Assembly (NCBI RefSeq): GCF_013248975.1
Contig: NZ_JABRWH010000001.1
Coordinates: forward strand, 4,732,001-4,796,000
Direction: 5' to 3'
Source of the DNA: Neobacillus endophyticus
GTDB taxonomy: Bacteria; Bacillota; Bacilli; Bacillales; Cytobacillaceae
Length of the DNA stretch: 64,000 bases
The notes under the pieces are model-generated. The model had not been told where the DNA came from. It saw nothing but the letters and a program-made list of their open reading frames with translations, and did no database searches. Each line of letters starts with the position of its first letter. Within the stretch, counting starts at the first letter, position 1. Below are positions 24,807-32,481 of the stretch, piece by piece. The position numbers and the translations under genes were made by a program.

Positions 24807-26793
24807 AAACATACGTAACACTCATAATCGTCATTTTTACATTTGTTCCTCCACCACCCGCTGATGAATAACGTAAAGAAGAAGGAAAACTTGCTCCATC
24901 TAATTGTATTTGATCTCCATTTGGCAAAGTTACATTAGTTGTATTATTAGTGATGCTTCCATAGTAAACAGTTGTCGTGAAGGCACTGCCGTTACTCGTT
25001 AGTAAAAATTTGGTATTAAATGTTGGATGTTCGATTTCAAAAAGCACAGTATAATTTAGGGTTTTTCCGCTTTGTATCCTTCTTAGGATATACTCAGTAC
25101 CAGAAGAAGGGAATGTGCGTTTATAAACTAAATTACCACTATTTTCTCGCGTTAAATTTCCATATAAGGCGTTATTGTATGATAAATCTAAAGAAAAAGT
25201 TCCCGTAGGTAAGTAACCGATAACGTTTGGGAAATCTAAAGCATACATGTAATGATTTGTTTTTGCTTTACCTGTTATTTCTACACCATTATAATGTTGA
25301 ATGTTTGCGTTGTAGGTAAAATCATAAACAGATAAATAGTTGCTATTCGTAGTAATGTTTTTAATTTTGACATTTGTAATTGTTCCAAAAAGACTTGAAC
25401 CGCTCAATAAATACTTAGTAGTCGTAATTGAAGGGTCTAAAGAGAAGTGACAATCTAATATATTCCAAGAATCAAACGTTACGTACGCTGCTGTTCCACC
25501 TGTCGCATCTGAAGTTTGTAAAAAGTAATTTGTACTATTTTGGGTAGCGCTAAAGGCACAATTTTTTAGCGTCAAATTCGTTACTTCTATTCCGTTATCA
25601 CCTGTATTAAATCCATCAGTTGAATTGTAAGGGGCTTGGGCGAATGTAAGAAAACCAGTAACGGACGCACGAACGTTTTCAAATGATACGTTACGGTTGA
25701 TATTTACCATTTGCACTAACCCACCCGAACCTCCGACCGCAGTTGTGATATTGCGTACGGTTACTCCGTCGACACCATAAAAATCGAAATACTGTTGATT
25801 GGTATTAGCTCCGCAATAACCATTTTCAATAATAGTGTCAACCGATTGAAACTGTTGTGTACTTCCCCATCCACATACTTTTAACCCGCCACCGCCACCT
25901 TGCCCACCATTCGTAATATTAAACCCGTTCAAATGGAAACGTTTGGCGTTAACAATGTAAATGGTTCTTTCTACAGGGCGATCTACTTTAATATTTGTCA
26001 CATAAATATCGTCACTGGAAATGCTACAAATAAAGTCCGCGCCTTTTATTACCGTGTAGTTAGATTGTTGTGTAGCTGTATTACTCAAAGAACAATTTTG
26101 CACTCGTACTTGAGAAACGTTCAACAAGTCGATGCACTGCTCCACGTTTTTAAATCGGCAATTTTTGATAAGGATGTTAGACCACTTAGGTGTATTTTGT
26201 GTGTTAACACCCATCCGAATAGCATTTCGACAATCATTTGCATTCACTTCGTCTAAAACAATGTTATTTCCTTTTAAATTGATAAAGCCTCTTGTCCGAT
26301 AAGTGCCATCAAAAACTCTAGAATCGTTCGAATAACTTGACACTCGCCGTAATGTCACATTATCGCTGGAACCATTTAATGATTCGATTACCCACCCTAA
26401 TGTTACTTGGTCAAAGTTAGCAGGAACACTCGTTGTTTTTGAATAAACATAGTTATCGATAAACGTCATGTCCTGAATGATGGTATTAGCAGCAACATAA
26501 AAACGTACATAAGTATTGAGAATGATTGTTCCATTCATAATAGAACAGAGCTGCATCCCATTATAAGATGGATCCGCTGTTAAGGTGGAATTACACATAT
26601 CAAGAATTTTATTGTTGGTTAAACAGTAACTAACTGCGCTTGTAAAAGAAGAAAATGAAGTGATTTGAACAGTTCCATTTAAACTTGATTTCCCTGCCAA
26701 TTGTGTGTCATGGCTATTCAATCTTTCTACAAACCCACCGATTACATCGTAATTCAAACTTCCGTCTAGATTGATAATATGACTTCTTGCCAT
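24805..26793 (-). CDS. Tail spike with right-handed beta-helix (pectate-lyase-like)
   Basis: A 662-residue protein. Residues about 60-470 show many short strand repeats such as NGTIILNTYVRF, NIVLDEVNANDC and NVTLRRVSSYS, each followed by an Asn-rich turn; this is the ladder of a parallel beta-helix of pectate-lyase type. Residues about 500-662 form a distinct beta domain, probably for trimerisation. Such spikes bind or cut surface polysaccharide. The N-terminus (ARSHIINLDGSLNYDVIG) probably attaches to the baseplate. Catalytic residues cannot be assigned by eye. Confidence 0.78.
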   Translation of the reverse strand: MARSHIINLDGSLNYDVIGGFVERLNSHDTQLAGKSSLNGTVQITSFSSFTSAVSYCLTNNKILDMCNSTLTADPSYNGMQLCSIMNGTIILNTYVRFYVAANTIIQDMTFIDNYVYSKTTSVPANFDQVTLGWVIESLNGSSDNVTLRRVSSYSNDSRVFDGTYRTRGFINLKGNNIVLDEVNANDCRNAIRMGVNTQNTPKWSNILIKNCRFKNVEQCIDLLNVSQVRVQNCSLSNTATQQSNYTVIKGADFICSISSDDIYVTNIKVDRPVERTIYIVNAKRFHLNGFNITNGGQGGGGGLKVCGWGSTQQFQSVDTIIENGYCGANTNQQYFDFYGVDGVTVRNITTAVGGSGGLVQMVNINRNVSFENVRASVTGFLTFAQAPYNSTDGFNTGDNGIEVTNLTLKNCAFSATQNSTNYFLQTSDATGGTAAYVTFDSWNILDCHFSLDPSITTTKYLLSGSSLFGTITNVKIKNITTNSNYLSVYDFTYNANIQHYNGVEITGKAKTNHYMYALDFPNVIGYLPTGTFSLDLSYNNALYGNLTRENSGNLVYKRTFPSSGTEYILRRIQSGKTLNYTVLFEIEHPTFNTKFLLTSNGSAFTTTVYYGSITNNTTNVTLPNGDQIQLDGASFPSSLRYSSAGGGGTNVKMTIMSVTYV

Positions 26794-26811
26794 TTATTTG
26801 GTCACCTCCAA

Positions 26812-26846
26812 AATAAGAAGAACCTTCATTAAAAGTTCTTCTTATT
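26812..26846 (-). terminator. Strong hairpin between tail genes
   Basis: AATAAGAAGAAC (26812-26823) pairs perfectly with GTTCTTCTTATT (26835-26846). On the minus strand it is followed by TTTT and then by the GGAGG of the tail-spike gene, so it is a terminator or an mRNA-processing hairpin. Confidence 0.7.
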
Positions 26847-26853
26847 GTATGAA

Positions 26854-27405
26854 CTACATATAAAACCCGTATCGGTTAACAGTAACTGTTACAGTTGAAT
26901 TAGCGATATTTGACTGAGTTTGCCAACTATTTTGAGTGATATAAACTCCATCTTTAACCAAGGAAAGGAAGTCGGTTGTGTTTAGGGTCACAGTACCTGT
27001 TGCGGTTGCAGTTTTTGTGAGTGTTGCTGTCGTACCATCTGAATAGGTTACAGTTTTTGTGCATGTAATTGTTTCACTGCCCCCAAATGTTCCACCAAAT
27101 ACTAGATTTACACCTAGAGTCATCAAAGCTGTATAGTTTGTAGGTGGATTGTTGGTAACTGCTGTGCCATTGGAATTAGCGGTTGGACTTGGATTAGCAG
27201 TACTGCTTTTATTAAACATTTGTTGTTTAATGGTTCCGGCATTGTTATGCCGTGTGCTGAATTCATCCCATCTTACTGCTTGTCCGGTTGCAGAGGCGGC
27301 TGTATCTAATCCCATTTCAGATTGATGAAGTGGCGCTTCTAATTTCCCATTTAATACAGAAGCTAAATTTACTTGTTCACCCGTTGCATGAGTAGTAACT
27401 GTCAT
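26854..27405 (-). CDS. Phage tail protein of unknown function
   Basis: A 183-residue Thr/Asn/Ala-rich protein (start ATG with GGGAGG). The C-terminal half alternates hydrophobic and Thr residues (ETITCTKTVTYSDGTTATL), suggesting stacked beta strands. It follows the small 99-residue tail gene and precedes the spike, so it is probably a fibre or baseplate part. No family recognised. Confidence 0.6.
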   Translation of the reverse strand: MTVTTHATGEQVNLASVLNGKLEAPLHQSEMGLDTAASATGQAVRWDEFSTRHNNAGTIKQQMFNKSSTANPSPTANSNGTAVTNNPPTNYTALMTLGVNLVFGGTFGGSETITCTKTVTYSDGTTATLTKTATATGTVTLNTTDFLSLVKDGVYITQNSWQTQSNIANSTVTVTVNRYGFYM

Positions 27406-27420
27406 TTGTTTTCCTCCCTT

Positions 27421-27720
27421 TTACGCTAAAGTAACGGTTCCTAATTTCACTTGAAATTGAGGTATTGAGAAATTCCCGATCGTTTTTCCGTTTAAATCAA
27501 TAACCGTGGTTTGCCAAGGTGTTAAAGTCGCTATATCTCCCAAGGAAGTTGCATGTGACGCGAGTTGCTGGGTGTGATTATCTATAGCGTCTTTATGTGC
27601 AGCATCATTATTAATCAATTGTTGAAACCTAGGATTAAACGTATCCGCATGTACTTTATCCGTAGTTTGTAATTGTTGCAAAGACTCATTATAGGTTCGA
27701 TTTAGATCATAATTTGTCAT
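27421..27720 (-). CDS. Small phage tail protein
   Basis: A 99-residue protein with an N-terminal helical part (MTNYDLNRTYNESLQQLQTT) containing heptad-like spacing and a C-terminal beta segment. It starts 3 bp after the YmfQ-like stop codon, behind AGGAGG. It may be the coiled-coil trimerisation piece that links baseplate to fibres. No family recognised. Confidence 0.55.
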   Translation of the reverse strand: MTNYDLNRTYNESLQQLQTTDKVHADTFNPRFQQLINNDAAHKDAIDNHTQQLASHATSLGDIATLTPWQTTVIDLNGKTIGNFSIPQFQVKLGTVTLA

Positions 27721-27723
27721 ATC

Positions 27724-28311
27724 CTACCCTCCTAACGTCATCGATCCGTTTAGCTTGTATTGCCCGTTAAATAACGCATTGTGATTATGAATAAAAGTAG
27801 CGGTGGATCTGGCAGGCTTCGCAAAGTTTACGGCATTTTCCAAGTCAGTTTCGTCATAATACATTCCATTTGGGTTTTGGACCTGAATTTGAAAAGTAAA
27901 GGGGTCCTGGTCTCCAAAAACAAAAGAACCCATGGGAGAAACACCCATGGTGAAACTATCTGGTCCATATTCCAAAATGATCGGATCCACCCCAGTGAAA
28001 TTTCGGACAATCTGTTTTATGGCAGCAATCGTAGGACCGTTTGTGTAAATCGGCACTTGGGCCAATAGTCTAGTTCGATAATCATCGTCTGACTCGCTGG
28101 CTTTTCTCGTTAATCCCCAATCCTTACCATGACTATCTAACGCACTACCTGTTGCAGTAGAAACGGAAAATTGCTGTTCTAAATTGGTTTGAGCCGGGTC
28201 TACTTGATCTAATTGGCTACCAATCGAACCAAGCAAATGTCCTAAATTGGAATTAGAATCTTTAGTAAAAAGATTAGATAAACGGCCTAAGAGATTTTGT
28301 AATTGATTCAT
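27724..28311 (-). CDS. YmfQ/DUF2313-like baseplate protein
   Basis: A 195-residue protein corresponding to YmfQ-type (Mu gp48, P2 gpI-like) proteins that form the tail tip with baseplate J. Typical signs are LGSIGSQLDQVDPAQTNLE near the N-terminus and TRLLAQVPIYTNGPTIAAIK mid-protein. Its place directly downstream of the baseplate J gene is the standard order. Confidence 0.8.
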   Translation of the reverse strand: MNQLQNLLGRLSNLFTKDSNSNLGHLLGSIGSQLDQVDPAQTNLEQQFSVSTATGSALDSHGKDWGLTRKASESDDDYRTRLLAQVPIYTNGPTIAAIKQIVRNFTGVDPIILEYGPDSFTMGVSPMGSFVFGDQDPFTFQIQVQNPNGMYYDETDLENAVNFAKPARSTATFIHNHNALFNGQYKLNGSMTLGG

Positions 28312-28323
28312 CTGTCAAACCTC

Positions 28324-29403
28324 CTACACAACCGTCACGGTAATGGTGCCTGCCTGCGGTAGTTGATAAGCCGAAAAGGATACATCTGTATCCGCACTCG
28401 TAGCGTTCACTACACCATTGACACTAAGAGCCGCTTTAATCACTTGAGATTCGTACAATTCCCCTAAACTTCCACCGCCAATTCCAAGGCTGTTAATATA
28501 ATTGGAAACGGCTGTTTGAACCAATCCAGTCACAACCGTTGGGTCATAACCAGATGCTAAATGAATGTTAATTGTTCGATTTACGGTCACTTGAGTTGGA
28601 GAAAAAACTTTTGCATCATCGGTAATTATCCTGCCGGCATCAATGGCCGCTTGAACAGAACTAATGAGAGATTGACTTGGCATGGCATTACCAGAAGCAA
28701 CGACATAAATATCGATTGTGCCACTTCCTCTGCCTTGTGGAACGATTTTAGCTGACTGAACACCAGTAACGGTTAACGCTGTTTGCTGATACCAGGACAC
28801 CGTTCCTTGAGCTTTTGAAGCAAGGGCAGCTAGAATCCTAGATCGATAGGCATCATCTGTTTCTGTATCAGCTCCATAAGTGCCGTTTGTTAATGATAAA
28901 AGCTGTACACCGTCAATTCCAGGTACTCCAGAACCAATGAGTAAAGGAGTATTAATCGCAATATTTCCGACACTTCCCGCTGTTTGACAAGTGGCCGAAA
29001 CCGTTACTGTTAAGGTTCCTGCACCTAAAAATGAATCCGCGTCAGTCGCAAAGGTAATCGGGTCTTGTCCAAGTGAAGGAATGGTCGTTATGATCGTGCC
29101 AGCCGGAATCGGTTGCTGCTGATTTGATACAACATTACGGCTAAACGTAAAATACCATTGTGCTGGTGTCGCTTGTTTTCGGGTTACTCCAAAATCAGCC
29201 CCCTTTGCATCCAGTGACGTATCTGTTGCGGTTTGCACATAGGCTTGTTGCTGGGCTGAAGTAATAGCTGTGTAAATTTCATCAATAGCAGATGCAATAG
29301 CAGAAAGAATCTGACCTAAAATGGAAGTAGCAGTGAAATCTGAAAGCTTGCTACCGGCAGTTTGTAAATATGTGACCATATTGGCTATGATGGTAGAGAA
29401 CAT
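28324..29403 (-). CDS. Baseplate J-like protein
   Basis: A 359-residue protein of the Mu gp47/PBSX XkdT/P2 gpJ family, which forms the baseplate wedges of contractile tails. Landmarks are TDTSLDAKGADFGVTRKQAT, the central AGSVGNIAINTPL and TDDAYRSRILAALASKAQGT. The start ATG at 29403 follows AGGGGGTG; a GTG three codons upstream lies within that ribosome binding site. It follows the XkdS-like gene by 1 bp. Confidence 0.93.
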   Translation of the reverse strand: MFSTIIANMVTYLQTAGSKLSDFTATSILGQILSAIASAIDEIYTAITSAQQQAYVQTATDTSLDAKGADFGVTRKQATPAQWYFTFSRNVVSNQQQPIPAGTIITTIPSLGQDPITFATDADSFLGAGTLTVTVSATCQTAGSVGNIAINTPLLIGSGVPGIDGVQLLSLTNGTYGADTETDDAYRSRILAALASKAQGTVSWYQQTALTVTGVQSAKIVPQGRGSGTIDIYVVASGNAMPSQSLISSVQAAIDAGRIITDDAKVFSPTQVTVNRTINIHLASGYDPTVVTGLVQTAVSNYINSLGIGGGSLGELYESQVIKAALSVNGVVNATSADTDVSFSAYQLPQAGTITVTVV

Positions 29404-29404
29404 T

Positions 29405-29809
29405 TTACGCACCCCCTATGGTAATGGGGAATTGAATATCGCCCACGCCGCTCACAGTCGCAGAAACAAAAATAACTAGACAATCTTGGCGGCTATCATC
29501 CACGATTACCTCCGATACATCTAGTATTCGATCATCTTCTAAAGCTTTTTCAGTTACAATTGAGATAATTTCCTTCTCTATTTCAGGTGTTATTGGTTCG
29601 TCTACATAGTTTAATAGATACGATCCAATCTCTTCGTCCCAAAGATACGTATCTGGCACAGTCGTTGTATTTACCCGCAAAGCTTGCTGGACATTATCTT
29701 CGTTGCTGACTGTTTGTAAAGACCCCGAAATCGTAATAACTAAATCCCCATTAGCATCTAATTGTATATCTGTGCCAAGCGGATCTGTACTAGGCAATGG
29801 GTAATCCAT
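29405..29809 (-). CDS. XkdS-like (DUF2634/gp25) baseplate protein
   Basis: A 134-residue protein of the T4 gp25-like/DUF2634 group, which joins wedge and sheath in the baseplate. Typical features are DIQLDANGDLVITISG near the start and the central EEIGSYLLNYVDEPITPE. The first ATG at 29809 is chosen; a GTG four codons upstream is possible. Confidence 0.85.
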   Translation of the reverse strand: MDYPLPSTDPLGTDIQLDANGDLVITISGSLQTVSNEDNVQQALRVNTTTVPDTYLWDEEIGSYLLNYVDEPITPEIEKEIISIVTEKALEDDRILDVSEVIVDDSRQDCLVIFVSATVSGVGDIQFPITIGGA

Positions 29810-29814
29810 GTTTA

Positions 29815-30297
29815 TCACCAACTTTGCGTTGTATTTCCGTTAATCGTTACGGTTTTATCGGCACCCAAAGTAAGCGATGCGCCACCCTTTGAAGTAAACA
29901 CAATCGAACCGTCATTTTTCATAATGATTTGGCTTCCAGACTTATGAACAATGGCTGCATCCCCAAAATTCACACTAGGAGGAGGGACAGATACAGCATT
30001 ATAGGCAGCTCCTACCACTACTCCATTGTTGATGTCTCCCATATCAAACAGGACTCTTACATGTGTTCCTTCCTCGGGAGGAGGCAATACAATACCGAAT
30101 TCTTCCCCAACATATGGGGAAAGCATTTTAAGCCATCCAGTTTCGATTTCATAAGGCTCCAGCATCACTTTTACGGTATAGGGAAGCTTCGTATTTACGG
30201 ATGTTACGGTTCCATCTAATACATAAGCCTTCGTATTCATCATTTCTTGAATCATATTCTTATGCTGTTCTCTTTGATTTAGGGAGGGAATATACAC
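29815..30297 (-). CDS. Baseplate spike protein (gpV/XkdR-like)
   Basis: A protein of about 160 residues with an OB-like domain (about residues 25-105; VKVMLEPYEIETGWLKML and RVLFDMGDINNGVVVGA) and a C-terminal beta-prism of repeated strands (GSQIIMKNDGSIVFTSKGG), as in the gpV membrane-puncturing spike. A GTG at 30297 with GGAGG at good spacing is preferred; it removes overlap with the late-control-D-like gene. ATGs at 30255 and 30321 are alternatives. Confidence 0.82.
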   Translation of the reverse strand: MYIPSLNQREQHKNMIQEMMNTKAYVLDGTVTSVNTKLPYTVKVMLEPYEIETGWLKMLSPYVGEEFGIVLPPPEEGTHVRVLFDMGDINNGVVVGAAYNAVSVPPPSVNFGDAAIVHKSGSQIIMKNDGSIVFTSKGGASLTLGADKTVTINGNTTQSW

Positions 30298-30298
30298 T

Positions 30299-31483
30299 TT
30301 ATAAACCTCCAGTAAATTCATCTATTAATAAAAGATTGGAAAAATCTAAATCGACTCGATATCCATCACTTGCGATGTCAAAGTTATGAGTGGCTTTCCG
30401 GACATAATAATTTGTAGATAAGCCAGTTCCTAATCCACTGATGACCAGCAATCGGTCAATTGTTAATTTTTCATTGCCGGCCACCGTCATCGTACCAGTG
30501 ACTTCTAATTTTGATAATTGATTTAATATGGCTGTTGCTTTCTTTTGGGCCTGATCTTGTGTTAGCCCAGGGAAAAAGTAACGCTGGGTAAAAGTAGTTG
30601 AAGCTCCAGACGTTCCGGTTGAGCTCTTGGCTGTGGCCGTAACGTTTTTGGTTGAAGTTGTATAAGTAACTGTCTTTTTCTTAGCCGAACCTTTAACATG
30701 CTTGGTTTTGAGCGTATCAAAGCTGTGAACCTCAACTACAATGTCTTTCGCCGCATGAGGAGATCGACTAAGCGTTAACTCCCGAATGTTTTGTCCCCAA
30801 GCGTAATTCAAACCGCTGGTAGTCACATTGCCTACAATCGTTTCAAACGGACCAAAATAAAGAGTATTGTCAAATACCCTCACATCGAATCCTTCTTGCT
30901 CCGCTAAGAAAGAGAGTAAGTCCCATTCAGTTGTATCTTTACTGATTTGTGTAGAATCTCCTGAAAAATATTTACCAGCCAATGTGTAAGTAGGAGTGAT
31001 TTTATAACTCAGTCCATGATTTTTTGCCAGCATTTGAGCAATAGCAGAAGAGGTCATGTTCTGATATTTGATGGTGCTTTTCGTATCAATAAACGGTGCC
31101 ATTTGGTTTCGGCCAGTAACGACTACTGTTTCCCCTTGATCGTTGAAATCAAGTTCGGCTGTATCCATATATCCATACATAATCCTTGTTAAATCACTGG
31201 TCTGAAACTTATTCGGATTTTTTGGGAATCCCACAAACACTTCAACCAACACATTGCTTTTGGTAAATAAATAAGACGCCTTATCTGGCGTCGCAGTTAA
31301 ATAGCCTTGCGCTAAGTTGGTCGTCATTCTAAATGGCAAAGTGATGGTGAAATCATCAGCCTCATGAGTAGAATTAAGATTCACAGTCCAGTTAATAAAA
31401 TTCACGCTGTTTCCATCAAGCCTTACAATCGAACGAGGAGCCGAAACCCCTTTAACATTTCCAACGGATTTTGAAACGATCAT
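30299..31483 (-). CDS. Late control D-like baseplate hub protein (XkdQ-like)
   Basis: A 394-residue hub protein of the gpD/XkdQ/T4 gp27-like family, which forms the ring through which the tape measure and DNA pass. The segments SSAIAQMLAKNHGLSYKI and DTTEWDLLSFLAEQEGFDVRV match the family's typical NxxxxWxLLxxLAxxEGF pattern. A Thr/Ser/Lys-rich stretch lies at about 265-295. It follows a decayed homing endonuclease remnant. Confidence 0.88.
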   Translation of the reverse strand: MIVSKSVGNVKGVSAPRSIVRLDGNSVNFINWTVNLNSTHEADDFTITLPFRMTTNLAQGYLTATPDKASYLFTKSNVLVEVFVGFPKNPNKFQTSDLTRIMYGYMDTAELDFNDQGETVVVTGRNQMAPFIDTKSTIKYQNMTSSAIAQMLAKNHGLSYKITPTYTLAGKYFSGDSTQISKDTTEWDLLSFLAEQEGFDVRVFDNTLYFGPFETIVGNVTTSGLNYAWGQNIRELTLSRSPHAAKDIVVEVHSFDTLKTKHVKGSAKKKTVTYTTSTKNVTATAKSSTGTSGASTTFTQRYFFPGLTQDQAQKKATAILNQLSKLEVTGTMTVAGNEKLTIDRLLVISGLGTGLSTNYYVRKATHNFDIASDGYRVDLDFSNLLLIDEFTGGL

Positions 31484-31526
31484 GGGATCACCAGCCTTAA
31501 AAATAAAAAAAGAGCCTATTTGGCAC

Positions 31527-31870
31527 TTACTTTCGTTTCCTATAATCTTGGTTTAATTGTTTGACAGGCCTAGTAAGAATATCAAAATCTGACCAGCCCA
31601 TATCTTTACGAGTTTTTAAAGTATAAGCTGAAATGTTTAACATATCTGTTTACCACTTTGTACATGTAAATCTTTATGAAGGCATCCACAACTTTTCGTT
31701 CGACCTGTTCTTATAGCGTTGGCACGAATTTCTTTTTCGTTTCCGCAACCACATTTACAAAGACAATACTTTGTTTTATGGTTATTCACGTTAATTTTGT
31801 CGAAAACATCAAGTATTTTCAATCTACCAAAATTCATACCTATCATATCGCTTTTTATATCAACTCTCAT
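31527..31870 (-). pseudogene. Decayed HNH/AP2-type homing endonuclease
   Basis: Residues 1-77 from 31870 (MNFGRLKILDVFDKINVNN, then CLCKCGCGNEKEIRANAIR and KSCGCLHKD) are the typical N-terminal zinc-ribbon unit of phage AP2/HNH homing endonucleases. That frame stops at 31637. A second short frame at 31643-31527 reads TLKTRKDMGWSDFDILTRPV, which matches the C-terminal NUMOD/IENR-type repeat of the same enzymes. The HNH core between them is gone, and the two pieces are out of frame. So this is an endonuclease gutted by a deletion, lodged between two tail genes. Confidence 0.7.
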
Positions 31871-31887
31871 ATTTACCCCTCTAAAAT

Positions 31888-32481
31888 TTAAGGAATTATT
31901 AGACGTTGGCCAGGTATAATAACTGTATTCTTTAATTTATTGGCTGACATAATTTTGCTGTATTGAGTACCGCTGCCATAGTATTTTTTTGATATCCCCC
32001 ATAACGTATCTCCCTTTTTCACTACATAAACTCTTTGGGGTGCAGGCTTATTGCTTTTAGGAGGAGTTGTAACTGTTTTATTTCCTGAAGAAGAACCACC
32101 ATAACTTGAACCGCTTGTCGATGGAGCAGGAGATGCATTCCCCAACACCTCTAATTCAATCGAATAATCAATTGCATAAGGTGAACGATATATTGGTGTA
32201 AACTTGACTATGACGACTGAAAGTGATCTAAACGAACTAACTTTAAGGACATAAGAGCCTCCGTTTCGGTACATCTTGTCGATCTGATTAGCCTTGTTTT
32301 CAGCTGTATAGTTAAAGGTTCCAGTAAAGGTAATCGGTCCATCAAATGCGCCAAAGGTTTGGATGTCCTTGATACCGCCAGGATATTTATAGACCGATAT
32401 CATTTGCTCGCTGTTTAATGGGAGCTGGTCAGGGAGATCATCGATATCAAATTTAAAAGTGCCTAATTGAAGTAATCCCAT
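31888..32481 (-). CDS. LysM-containing tail protein (XkdP-like)
   Basis: A 197-residue protein. The N-terminal domain (FDIDDLPDQLPLNSEQMISVYKYP region) is the XkdP/gp53-like tail-tube connecting fold, and residues about 148-197 are a LysM domain (YVVKKGDTLWGISKKYYG). A Ser/Gly/Pro linker joins them. In PBSX-type tails it binds the tape measure end. Start overlaps the tape-measure stop as TAATG. Confidence 0.9.
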   Translation of the reverse strand: MGLLQLGTFKFDIDDLPDQLPLNSEQMISVYKYPGGIKDIQTFGAFDGPITFTGTFNYTAENKANQIDKMYRNGGSYVLKVSSFRSLSVVIVKFTPIYRSPYAIDYSIELEVLGNASPAPSTSGSSYGGSSSGNKTVTTPPKSNKPAPQRVYVVKKGDTLWGISKKYYGSGTQYSKIMSANKLKNTVIIPGQRLIIP

